A stretch of 5,766 bases of DNA from assembly GCA_013329455.1 (NCBI GenBank), contig DUKF01000157.1, positions 355-6,120 on the forward strand, in the 5' to 3' direction. The position numbers were made by a program, and so were the translations under genes. The notes beneath the pieces are model-generated. The model saw nothing but the letters and a program-made list of their open reading frames with translations, was not told where the DNA came from and did not search any database. Source of the stretch: Methanotrichaceae archaeon (lineage in GTDB: Archaea; Halobacteriota; Methanosarcinia; Methanotrichales; Methanotrichaceae). Positions 1 through 5,766 of the stretch are shown here, one piece after another. How positions within the stretch are numbered: the stretch's first letter is position 1; the number at the start of each line of letters is the position of its first letter.

Positions 1-1330
1 CCCAGATGAGGGGGTTGTCGTGCTTTTCGAGCCAGTCGCGACCGAGGTACCTGTTGAAGATTATGTTACCGAGCCTCCGGTCGATCCAGGTGGGGACGTG
101 GATTCCGTTGGTGACGTAATCTATCGGTATCTCCTCTTCGGGAAGGTCGGGCCAGAGGTGGCGCCACATATCCTTGGTCACTTCAAGGTGGCGTCTGCTG
201 ACGCAGTTTCGATGCTCGCACATCCTGAGGGCAAAAGCGGTCATGTTGAAACCGTTGGGGGGGTCTCGAGGATCGATCCCCAGCTCGAAGAACTCGTCGC
301 GGCCCATACCGAGGCTCCGTAGGTACGATCCGAAGTACTTGTCCATCAGCTGGAAGGAGAACTTGTCGTGGCCTGCAGGGACCGGGGTGTGGGTGGTGAA
401 GACCGTCGTCTTCTTGACATCCTCTTCGGCCTCTTCGAGGCTCATCCCTTTCTCGATCCTCTCTCGCATCCTCTCGAGGATGGCGAAGGCCGGATGACCC
501 TCGTTCAGGTGGAGGACGGAGGGTTCGATCCCGAGAGCCTTCAGGACCCGTACACCGCCTATCCCGAGGACTATCTCCTGCCTCAGCCTCTGTTCTGGAT
601 CTCCTGTGTAGAGCCTGTCTAATATGCTCCGGTTCCAGGGGTCGTTGGCATCGACGGCGGTGTCCATCAGGTAGAGGTCGGTCCTGCCCACCTGGACCTT
701 CCAGACCTCGACGTATATCTCACCGTCCAGAAGCGGGATCTCCACAAGGAGGGGGTTGCCGTCGTCGTCCCGGAGCCTTCGGACCGGGGCGTTTTCCCTG
801 TCCAGCCTCTCGCAGGCTCCGGCCTGCCAGCCGTCAGGGGTGACCCTCTGGAGAAGGTATCCTTGAGGGTACATGAAACCGACTCCAATGGAAGGAACAC
901 CGAGGTCACTGCACTCTTTAAGGTAGTCTCCGGCTAGAAACCCGAGACCTCCCGCGTAAACGGGAAGGGCGTGGTGAAGGCCGTACTCGGCGGAGAAGTA
1001 GGCGATTGTCTTCTCCTGGGGATCTGCGACACTGGTGCAGAACCAGCCGCTGTTGGGGTCCATGTCCTCATCAAACCTCGCCATGACCGCATCGTAATAC
1101 CTCAGAAATCTGGGATCGAGGGAGGCGAGCTTCATGACCCTGTCATCGAGCTCGTGCATCATCTTGACCGGGTTGTGGCCGTTTCTGCTCCAGGCTGCCT
1201 GGCCGCCCAGCATTATGAAAAGCTCTCTGCCCTCGGGGTGCCAGCTCCACCAGAGGTTGTAGGCAAGATCGCCGAGCTTTGAGATCCTCAGAGGTAAGTT
1301 CGAAAATTTCTCTCTAGGTTTGTAGTGCAT
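1..1330 (-). CDS. glgP: Alpha-glucan phosphorylase, second tandem copy (C-terminus beyond window edge)
   Basis: This is a GT35-family phosphorylase, a cytoplasmic enzyme that phosphorolyses alpha-1,4-glucan ends to glucose-1-phosphate. The visible part is 443 codons. An N-terminal DUF3417-like segment (GDLAYNLWWSWHPEG, residues 20-34) is followed by YFSAEYGL at 111-118, HLNEGHPAF from about 274, and THTPVPAGHDKF near 313, whose first His matches the catalytic-site His377 of rabbit muscle phosphorylase. VTNGIHVPTW follows near 406. The frame is open throughout. The pyridoxal-phosphate lysine region is not in the window; by alignment to the upstream copy about 284 residues are missing, giving roughly 727 in all. 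I chose the ATG at 1330 because GGAAGGAG lies five bases upstream and the protein then begins level with its paralogue. In-frame ATGs at 1345 and 1366 are alternatives. The gene lies 101 bases downstream of the first copy in the same orientation, so co-transcription is likely. The symbol is a family assignment; maltodextrin rather than glycogen may be the substrate. Confidence 0.93.
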   Translation of the reverse strand, partial: MHYKPREKFSNLPLRISKLGDLAYNLWWSWHPEGRELFIMLGGQAAWSRNGHNPVKMMHELDDRVMKLASLDPRFLRYYDAVMARFDEDMDPNSGWFCTSVADPQEKTIAYFSAEYGLHHALPVYAGGLGFLAGDYLKECSDLGVPSIGVGFMYPQGYLLQRVTPDGWQAGACERLDRENAPVRRLRDDDGNPLLVEIPLLDGEIYVEVWKVQVGRTDLYLMDTAVDANDPWNRSILDRLYTGDPEQRLRQEIVLGIGGVRVLKALGIEPSVLHLNEGHPAFAILERMRERIEKGMSLEEAEEDVKKTTVFTTHTPVPAGHDKFSFQLMDKYFGSYLRSLGMGRDEFFELGIDPRDPPNGFNMTAFALRMCEHRNCVSRRHLEVTKDMWRHLWPDLPEEEIPIDYVTNGIHVPTWIDRRLGNIIFNRYLGRDWLEKHDNPLIW

Positions 1331-1335
1331 GATCT

Positions 1336-1343
1336 CTCCTTCC
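1336..1343 (-). promoter_or_regulatory. Shine-Dalgarno site of the second phosphorylase gene
   Basis: GGAAGGAG on the minus strand ends five bases before the ATG at 1330. It is the strongest ribosome binding site near this gene and decides the start against the in-frame ATGs at 1345 and 1366, which have weaker or no such site. Confidence 0.7.
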
Positions 1344-1370
1344 ATCACCGCTCTCGCCGTGACCATTGGC

Positions 1371-1395
1371 CTAGGATGATTTTACCTTTTCCTAG
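1371..1395. repeat. Short inverted repeat between the two phosphorylase genes
   Basis: CTAGGA at 1371-1376 and TCCTAG at 1390-1395 are perfect inverted 6-base arms around an AT-rich 13-base spacer. The repeat sits in the 101-base gap, 40 to 65 bases upstream of the downstream gene's start. It could be an operator, an mRNA hairpin that alters relative expression of the two copies, or chance. No T-run follows directly on the minus strand, so it is not a classic terminator. Confidence 0.35.
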
Positions 1396-1431
1396 ACAAA
1401 ATAGGAAGAATGGGAAGGGACTCAAGCCCGA

Positions 1432-3609
1432 TCAGGCCCTCTCTCGCTCCAGGATCAGGTTCTCCGGCCTGATCGAGGGCTCGAGAGCTGGGCGGTAGAA
1501 CTTCTCCATGTACTCTTTGACCATCCTTCTTGCGCAGAAGTTGGGTCCAGTCATCCTGATCGTCTCTTTCATAACCCTCACCCAGCCCCGGGGCACGCCC
1601 CGGTCGTCGATGTCGTAGTAGAGAGGGACCACCTCTTTTTCCAGGATATCGTAGATGGAGGCGGCGTCCTGATCGTCCCTGACTTTCCTGTTGGGATCGT
1701 CGGAACCCTCGAAGGCCCAGCCGTTTTTGTCGTTGTAGCCCTCGACCCACCAGCCGTCGAGGATGCTGAGCTGGGGCACGCCGTTTAGGGTGGCCTTCAT
1801 GCCGCTGGTTCCCGAGGCCTCCATGGGGGGTCGGGGATTGTTCAGCCAGAGGTCGACACCGTGGACCAGGTAGTGGGCGAGATACTGGTCGTAATCCTCG
1901 ACGAAGGCGATCCGACCCCCGAAAGACCTGTCCCTGGCGAAGTTGAAGACCTCCTGGAGGTGGAGCTTGCTTTGCTGGTCGTCTGGGTGGGCTTTTCCCG
2001 CAAAGACGATCTGGACCGGCCTTTGGGCGTCGGTAACGATCCTCTTCAGCCTTTCAGCGTCTCGGAAGATCAATGTCGACCTCTTGTAGGAGGCGAACCT
2101 TCTGGCAAAGCCGATGGTGAGGACGTCCTGGTCCAGGAGGACTCCGAGGGCCATGATTGTCCTTGGATCGCCGTCGCCTTCGATCCACTTCTCCCTGGCC
2201 CTTTCTTTTATCTTGTTTATCAGGCGCATCCTGGTTTTCCGATGATGGTTCCAGAGGACATCGTCGGGAATCTCGTCGATGAGGCCCCAGATGAGGGGGT
2301 TGTCGTGCTCTTCGAGCCAGTCGTGGCCAAGGTACCTGTTGAAAATGTTTTTTCCGAGCCTCCGGTCTATCCAGGTGGGGATGTGGACCCCGTTGGTGAC
2401 GTAATCTATCGGGATCTTTTCTTCGGGAAGGTCAGGCCAGAGGTGGCGCCACATCTTCTTTGTTACCTCGTGGTGGCGTTTGCTGACGCAGTTTCGGTAT
2501 TCAGACATCCTGAGGGCGAAGGCGGTCAGGTTGAAGCCTCCTGCGGGATCTATCGGGTCGACCCCCATTTTGAGAAACTCCTCCCGAGCCACTCCAAAGG
2601 AGGAAAGGTAGGTTCCGAAGTACTTCTCCATCAGGGGGAAAGGGAACTTGTCGTGGCCCGCTGGGACCGGCGTGTGGGTGGTGAAGACCGTCGTCTTCCT
2701 TCCTTCCTCTGCAGCTTCCTCGTAGCTCATCCCCTCCTCGATCTTCTCCCGAATCCTCTCGAGTATAGCGAAGGCTGGATGGCCCTCGTTTAGGTGGACT
2801 ACAGACGGCTTTATCCCCAGGGCCTTCAAGACCCGGACCCCACCTATCCCGAGAACTATCTCCTGCCTCAGCCTCTGTTCGGGGTCGCCGGTGTAGAGCC
2901 TGTCTGATATGCACCGGTTCCAAGGAGCGTTGGCATCGACGGCGGTGTCCATCAGGTAAAGTTCGGTCCTTCCCACCTGGACCTTCCAGACCTCGACATA
3001 TATGTGTGAGTCCAGCAGCGGGATCTCCACATGAAGAGGCCTTCCGTCGGCGTCGAGGACCCTCCGGATCGGGGCGGTTCCTCGGTCCAGCATCTCGCAA
3101 GCCCCTGATTGCCAGCCGTCGGATGTGATCCTCTGAAGGAGGTATCCTTGAGGGTACATGAAGCCGATTCCCACAGCGGGAAGTCCAAGATCGCTGCACT
3201 CTTTCAGGAAGTCGCCGGCTAGAAACCCGAGCCCACCGGCGTAGACGGGAAGGGCCTGGTGGAGGCCGTACTCAGCGGAGAAGTAGGCGATCGTCAAATC
3301 TTCGGGATCTGCAACGTTTGCGCAGAACCAGCCGTGAGAGAAGTCCATGTCCTTCTGGAGCCTCGCCATCATGGCGTCGTAATGTCTCAGGAAGTGTGGG
3401 TCTGTGGAGGCTGAGGCGAGGACGGTCTCGTCCAGCAGTTTTAGCATCTTTACGGGATTGTGGCCGCTAAGGTCCCAGGCTCGCCGATCGAGGAGCATGA
3501 ATAGCTCTCTTCCCTCCGGGTGCCACCCCCACCAGAGGTTGTACGCCAAATCTCCCAAACCCGATATGCTCTCGGGAAGGCTCAAAAATTCCTCTTTGAT
3601 TCTGCTCAT
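1432..3609 (-). CDS. glgP: Alpha-glucan (glycogen) phosphorylase, complete first tandem copy
   Basis: This 725-residue GT35 phosphorylase would cleave alpha-1,4-glucans with inorganic phosphate to give glucose-1-phosphate in the cytoplasm. A DUF3417-like N-terminus (GDLAYNLWWGWHPEG, residues 19-33) precedes the catalytic region: YFSAEYGL at 109-116, HLNEGHPAF at 272-280, and THTPVPAGHDKF at 311-322 with His312 matching rabbit His377. The phosphate-binding RRFASYKR at 503-510 matches rabbit KRIHEYKR. EASGTSGMKA at 597-606 carries Lys605, the expected pyridoxal-phosphate Schiff-base lysine. The C-terminal RRMVKEYMEKFYRP is typical of the Thermus/actinobacterial branch (TIGR02094-like), though those proteins often exceed 800 residues, so this is a compact member. 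I chose the ATG at 3609: GGTGG lies eight bases upstream, the start matches the paralogue, and the longer TTG start at 3645 would lie upstream of the transcript start predicted from the TATA-like box. The downstream paralogue begins 101 bases after the stop. Glycogen versus maltodextrin preference cannot be read from sequence. Confidence 0.96.
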   Translation of the reverse strand: MSRIKEEFLSLPESISGLGDLAYNLWWGWHPEGRELFMLLDRRAWDLSGHNPVKMLKLLDETVLASASTDPHFLRHYDAMMARLQKDMDFSHGWFCANVADPEDLTIAYFSAEYGLHQALPVYAGGLGFLAGDFLKECSDLGLPAVGIGFMYPQGYLLQRITSDGWQSGACEMLDRGTAPIRRVLDADGRPLHVEIPLLDSHIYVEVWKVQVGRTELYLMDTAVDANAPWNRCISDRLYTGDPEQRLRQEIVLGIGGVRVLKALGIKPSVVHLNEGHPAFAILERIREKIEEGMSYEEAAEEGRKTTVFTTHTPVPAGHDKFPFPLMEKYFGTYLSSFGVAREEFLKMGVDPIDPAGGFNLTAFALRMSEYRNCVSKRHHEVTKKMWRHLWPDLPEEKIPIDYVTNGVHIPTWIDRRLGKNIFNRYLGHDWLEEHDNPLIWGLIDEIPDDVLWNHHRKTRMRLINKIKERAREKWIEGDGDPRTIMALGVLLDQDVLTIGFARRFASYKRSTLIFRDAERLKRIVTDAQRPVQIVFAGKAHPDDQQSKLHLQEVFNFARDRSFGGRIAFVEDYDQYLAHYLVHGVDLWLNNPRPPMEASGTSGMKATLNGVPQLSILDGWWVEGYNDKNGWAFEGSDDPNRKVRDDQDAASIYDILEKEVVPLYYDIDDRGVPRGWVRVMKETIRMTGPNFCARRMVKEYMEKFYRPALEPSIRPENLILERERA
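2286..3609 (-). repeat. Coding duplication matching window positions 1-1330
   Basis: This 5' part of the complete phosphorylase gene aligns with bases 1-1330 at a constant offset of 2285, dropping to 2282 near the N-terminus where the downstream copy has one extra codon (MLGGQAAW against MLLDRRAW). By eye the DNA identity is about 90% in some blocks (positions 1-60 and 601-720 against their partners) and about 70% in others (241-300). The proteins are roughly three quarters identical over the shared 443 residues. The full duplication unit presumably spans the whole gene, but its far end lies outside the window. Confidence 0.9.
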
Positions 3610-3617
3610 TCGATATC

Positions 3618-3622
3618 CCACC
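3618..3622 (-). promoter_or_regulatory. Shine-Dalgarno site of the first phosphorylase gene
   Basis: GGTGG on the minus strand ends eight bases before the ATG at 3609. It matches the GGTG core expected to pair with archaeal 16S rRNA, and supports this start over the in-frame TTG 36 bases upstream. Confidence 0.55.
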
Positions 3623-3650
3623 GACCGTCTATTATTATTCGTCAAATCTG

Positions 3651-3660
3651 AAATTAAAAC
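3651..3660 (-). promoter_or_regulatory. Candidate archaeal TATA box for the phosphorylase pair
   Basis: The minus strand reads GTTTTAATTT here, in the AT-rich 207-base gap between the rhodanese and phosphorylase genes. With the usual archaeal spacing of about 25 bases, transcription would begin near 3630, giving a leader of about 20 bases that still includes the GGTGG site. A second AT-rich candidate is CATATTTTAC near 3694-3703 (minus strand). The assignment rests on position and composition only. Confidence 0.4.
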
Positions 3661-3667
3661 TGATAGT

Positions 3668-3686
3668 CGAGATGGGCCAGATCTCG
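3668..3686. repeat. Short inverted repeat just upstream of the phosphorylase promoter
   Basis: CGAGAT at 3668-3673 and ATCTCG at 3681-3686 are perfect inverted 6-base arms around a 7-base spacer, directly followed by a small overlapping palindrome CTCGCGAG at 3683-3690. The pair lies immediately upstream (in the minus-strand sense) of the candidate TATA box at 3660-3651, where an archaeal activator site could lie. Arms this short can arise by chance. Confidence 0.3.
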
Positions 3687-3816
3687 CGAGTCATGTAAAA
3701 TATGAGAATGGAGGGAGCCCGAACCCCTTCCATCCCGATGTGAAACGTTCGTCCAAATGCTTTTCCGTTATTTCGATGGCTCGTATCTTTACGCCCATGC
3801 GGGGTTTTGGCTTAGG

Positions 3817-4308
3817 TCACATCTTCGTCGCTACGAGCTTCCCACCCGCGTCCTGCCATCCGGGAACTCCGCCCACCACGACCCAGGCGTCACGGTCGCC
3901 GAAGATCCTCAAAACCGATACTGCAAAGGCAGAGTTGGTGTCCAGCTGGCAGACGACGGCGATCTTTTTGTCAGTTGGGACCATGTCCATCGACTGTATG
4001 ATTTCCGGGTCAGGAATGTTCATCGAGTCCGGTATGTGGCCTGCGTCGTAGAGCGACTTGGGCCTCACGTCCAGGATCACCAGGTTCTCGTCACCAGCAT
4101 CGACGGCGTCCATGAGGTCTTGCATATCCATCCGGAAGAAGCCATTATCTGGAAGGCTCATCATGAAAGCGTCGGCTTTGGCCATGTAGTCGACATCGGT
4201 CATATCACCGTCTTCGGACATCTCGTCGGCTTCGGCCACTCCCTGGACTGACCCAGCCGTGGCTAGGAGTCCGAGGAGGACCAGAACAAAAAATGTTGTG
4301 TTTCTCAT
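3817..4308 (-). CDS. Exported single-domain rhodanese-like protein
   Basis: This 163-residue protein has an N-terminal signal peptide (MRNTT, then a hydrophobic stretch to about residue 18, with cleavage likely after SVQG or nearby), an acidic Met- and Asp-rich linker (about 25-62), and one rhodanese domain (about 63-160). Domain marks are VILDVRP at 77-83, YDAGHIPDSMNIP at 87-99, the candidate catalytic Cys120 in VVCQLDTNS, and VVGGVPGW at 144-151. Rhodaneses form a Cys-persulfide and transfer sulfur; the export signal places this one outside the membrane. The active-site loop CQLDTNS departs from the common CxxGxRS pattern, with Asp and Asn at the Gly and Arg positions, so substrate or activity may differ from classical thiosulfate sulfurtransferases. 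There is no lipobox Cys. The ATG at 4308 is supported by AGGTGG seven bases upstream and gives the signal peptide; a longer frame back to 4431 runs through AT-rich promoter-like DNA. No partner gene is obvious. Confidence 0.9.
   Translation of the reverse strand: MRNTTFFVLVLLGLLATAGSVQGVAEADEMSEDGDMTDVDYMAKADAFMMSLPDNGFFRMDMQDLMDAVDAGDENLVILDVRPKSLYDAGHIPDSMNIPDPEIIQSMDMVPTDKKIAVVCQLDTNSAFAVSVLRIFGDRDAWVVVGGVPGWQDAGGKLVATKM
4240..4308 (-). other. Predicted Sec signal peptide region of the rhodanese
   Basis: The first 23 residues have a short N-region with one Arg, a hydrophobic core FFVLVLLGLLATA, and a small-residue end GSVQG, after which the sequence becomes strongly acidic. This is the standard shape of a cleavable Sec signal; the exact cleavage site is uncertain by a few residues. 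Confidence 0.75.
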
Positions 4309-4314
4309 ACCATA

Positions 4315-4320
4315 CCACCT
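4315..4320 (-). promoter_or_regulatory. Shine-Dalgarno site of the rhodanese gene
   Basis: AGGTGG on the minus strand lies six bases before the ATG at 4308. It selects this start over the longer in-frame option and over the out-of-frame ATG at 4313, which meets a stop after two codons. Confidence 0.65.
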
Positions 4321-4342
4321 GTGAATTATTTTCTCATTGAAG

Positions 4343-4350
4343 GTATATAT
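4343..4350 (-). promoter_or_regulatory. Candidate archaeal TATA box for the rhodanese gene
   Basis: The minus strand reads ATATATAC in an AT-rich part of the 159-base gap. The usual 25-base spacing would put the transcript start at about 4320, giving a very short leader that barely includes the AGGTGG site. An alternative AT-rich element, AAAAATAAA around 4396-4404, would allow a longer leader. A T5 tract on the minus strand at 4389-4385 could also help end the upstream transcript, since archaeal termination can rely on T tracts alone. Confidence 0.4.
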
Positions 4351-4467
4351 CGGTTGCGGACATTCGAAATTAAATGATTCGAGTAAAAATTCGGATTTAT
4401 TTTTGCCCGGATGGCGTTGCATCACCCACATCTCCGTTGTTTGCCTCTCCCCCTTTTCTCGGCCCGG

Positions 4468-5766
4468 TCATCGGTCGGTGGCCGAGTATGCCGGAAGCGT
4501 CTCCATCCTCCGAAGCGGCACCTCTTTTCCAACAGTGAAGTGGTAGAGGGACTGGTGCTCCTTTCCCGCCAGGCCCAGGGCTGAGCAGACGGGATCGTCG
4601 AAGTAGCAGCCTATGCCGCATCCTCTCAGACCTGCAGTTTCCGCCTCCAGGTAGAGGGTATGGCCGATCAATCCGCACTCCCAGAAGAGCCGGTTGTAGA
4701 ACCAGGGGCCGCGCTCCTCAAGAGCCGCCTGGAACCTTGCGATCATGGCGAGGGAGAAGCAGCCGTCAGAAGCGATCTTCTGGTTGCAGGAGAGGACTCT
4801 TGCAAGGTCCCGAAAGTCCCCAGCTTCCAGCATGTAGAGCCCCACCGGCGCGCCTTCGGGCCTATTCCACTTGAAGTTCCCCCTCATATGTGATCGGAGC
4901 GACTCTTCATGGTCGGGGTTTCGGACCAGAAAATAAAGCCCCCGATCCAGGCCCAGGACCCGGTGGACGAAGATTGCGAGGTGGACTTCCGGCCGCCAGG
5001 TGAGGAGGTTACAAGGAAACCTTCCCGTTCCAGGCAGGGTCCGGCTCATGGTTCTGTAGAAGTCGTCCCGGCTCATGGCGGAAGCCGTGTCCATCTCGAC
5101 GGCGCTTCGACGCTGGCGGATGAGCTTTCGAAAGGAAGTGGGCGGATAAGCGAACCTGGGCCCGTCCCTCGTTTCGTCGAAGGTCTCGGGCGCGATCCCT
5201 CCGTGGGGTTTGGCCGTCGCTTTTGCCATCCCTGCGACCAGGGGCCAGTTGACGTGGCCGGGGCTGAGCTGGTCGGGCCTGCCCTGCCACTCGACCTCTT
5301 TGAACTCGGCCAGGACCTCCTCTGAGAGGCTGAATCCTGAGACGGCTCGGCCCTGGGGGTGGACCGCGACGATGCAGTCGGGGATCTCCACCTCCGCCTC
5401 CGCGCCGCCGTGGTCGGCCACTCCCACTCCCAAAATCTGCACCAGGTCCTCAGTCCCGACGCTGTCCAGGAGTGTCGCCCTCCACCCCAGGGCCGCCGAG
5501 GCGAAGCTGAGGGCCGCGAGGGCGTGGCCGAGATTGAGGTTGAGGTAGCGAAAGGCCCTCTCGCCGTACTTCCAGGACTCGCGCCAGGGGATCGATGTGA
5601 ACCCGACGAGGACCGTTCCTGCTGGGAGGTGCGACGCCAGATCCTGCCAGGCGTCCTCAGAAAACCGGCCTCTCACCTCCAGGGCGTGCTCACGAGGCGC
5701 GTAGTGGGAGACGGTCGGCGCGTCGAAGAGCCCCGGAACCGGCCCGGATATCAGATAGCCCTCGGT
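4468..5766 (-). CDS. SagB-type nitroreductase-fold protein, N-terminus beyond window edge
   Basis: The visible 432 residues are open to the window edge and the true start lies outside. Reading begins with PGLFDAPTVSHYAP (residues 10-23 of the fragment), a segment I associate with SagB-type proteins. An N-terminal half holds YGERAFRYLNLNLGHALAAL at 67-86 followed by SFASAALGWRATLL. A second half starts with RQRRSAVEMD at 217-226, the expected FMN-phosphate-binding RRS motif, then SCNQKIASDGCFS at 326-338 and LFWECGLIGHTLYLEAETAG at 360-379, with GCGIGCYFDDPV at 382-393. The two LGHALAAL/LIGHTLYLEAE segments look like equivalent helices, so this is probably a two-domain protein. The family uses FMN; SagB-type enzymes oxidise azolines to azoles in peptide natural products, but many stand-alone members have unknown substrates. 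No YcaO cyclodehydratase or precursor peptide is visible in the window. The GTG at 5676 is not taken as the start because the family match continues upstream of it. Confidence 0.85.
   Translation of the reverse strand, partial: TEGYLISGPVPGLFDAPTVSHYAPREHALEVRGRFSEDAWQDLASHLPAGTVLVGFTSIPWRESWKYGERAFRYLNLNLGHALAALSFASAALGWRATLLDSVGTEDLVQILGVGVADHGGAEAEVEIPDCIVAVHPQGRAVSGFSLSEEVLAEFKEVEWQGRPDQLSPGHVNWPLVAGMAKATAKPHGGIAPETFDETRDGPRFAYPPTSFRKLIRQRRSAVEMDTASAMSRDDFYRTMSRTLPGTGRFPCNLLTWRPEVHLAIFVHRVLGLDRGLYFLVRNPDHEESLRSHMRGNFKWNRPEGAPVGLYMLEAGDFRDLARVLSCNQKIASDGCFSLAMIARFQAALEERGPWFYNRLFWECGLIGHTLYLEAETAGLRGCGIGCYFDDPVCSALGLAGKEHQSLYHFTVGKEVPLRRMETLPAYSATDR

Noticed and set aside
1..1330. The second phosphorylase copy as a pseudogene
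   Set aside because: I translated long stretches of the visible region by hand, found no stop or frameshift, and the catalytic-region motifs are intact. The unseen C-terminus could still be damaged.
1331..1366. Longer start of the second phosphorylase at in-frame ATGs 1345 or 1366
   Set aside because: The ATG at 1330 has the strong GGAAGGAG site and aligns with the paralogue's start; the longer forms add residues with no family match. They are not fully excluded.
1861..2793. A 310-codon open frame on the plus strand
   Set aside because: It is antisense to the phosphorylase and arises from codon bias in GC-rich coding DNA; the second copy has similar plus-strand open frames at the matching place. 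The translation has no recognisable domain.
2501..3199. A 232-codon minus-strand frame inside the phosphorylase gene
   Set aside because: It is an out-of-frame shadow with Arg- and Gly-rich low-quality translation, fully covered by the true phosphorylase frame.
3610..3645. A 12-residue N-terminal extension of the complete phosphorylase from a TTG start at 3645
   Set aside because: The extension (TNNNRRSVGYR) is not shared with the paralogue, begins inside the probable promoter region, and the ATG at 3609 has a well placed GGTGG site.
3404..4251. Overlapping plus-strand open frames of 215 and 164 codons
   Set aside because: They are antisense to the phosphorylase 5' end, the intergenic gap and the rhodanese, and show no protein-family features.
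4309..4431. Extension of the rhodanese frame upstream to an ATG at 4431
   Set aside because: It would bury the signal peptide, runs through AT-rich promoter-like DNA and bypasses the ribosome binding site at 4315-4320.
4468..5676. GTG at 5676 as the start of the nitroreductase-like protein
   Set aside because: The frame stays open for the 30 codons up to the window edge, and their translation (PGLFDAPTVSHYAP) continues the family match, so the gene starts outside the window. The nearby GGAGGTG is coincidental.

Overview
The window fits a moderately GC-rich euryarchaeon; a methanogen of the Methanothrix/Methanosarcinales kind is my best guess. This rests on four things: GC-rich genes separated by short AT-rich gaps, TATA-box-like elements at plausible distances from the starts, GGTG-type Shine-Dalgarno sites (which fit the archaeal 16S rRNA 3' end), and the protein styles. 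It is an inference from sequence alone, with no marker gene present. All four genes lie on the minus strand, so transcription runs from high to low coordinates.

Layout in the direction of transcription. (1) 5766-4468: the C-terminal 432 residues of a large nitroreductase-fold protein of the SagB-type dehydrogenase kind, apparently with two nitroreductase-like halves; its start lies outside the window. (2) 4467-4309: an AT-rich gap with a TATA-like element and a Shine-Dalgarno site. (3) 4308-3817: a small exported single-domain rhodanese with an atypical active-site loop. (4) 3816-3610: a second AT-rich gap with a candidate promoter. (5) 3609-1432: a complete alpha-glucan (glycogen) phosphorylase of 725 residues. 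(6) 1431-1331: a 101-base spacer with a short inverted repeat. (7) 1330-1: the first 443 residues of a second, closely related phosphorylase whose C-terminal part, including the cofactor lysine, lies beyond the window edge.

The dominant feature is the head-to-tail pair of phosphorylase genes. The visible part of the downstream copy lines up with the upstream copy at a constant offset of 2285 bases, except for one codon near the N-terminus. By eye, DNA identity ranges from about 70% to over 90% along the alignment. Both copies keep the family motifs and an intact reading frame, so this looks like a duplication with both members retained. The pair is probably co-transcribed and would release glucose-1-phosphate from a storage alpha-glucan. 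No functional link between the phosphorylases and the rhodanese or nitroreductase-like genes is evident; each of those gaps can hold its own promoter. No RNA gene, CRISPR array, insertion sequence or phage gene was seen, and no gene-free stretch exceeds about 210 bases.
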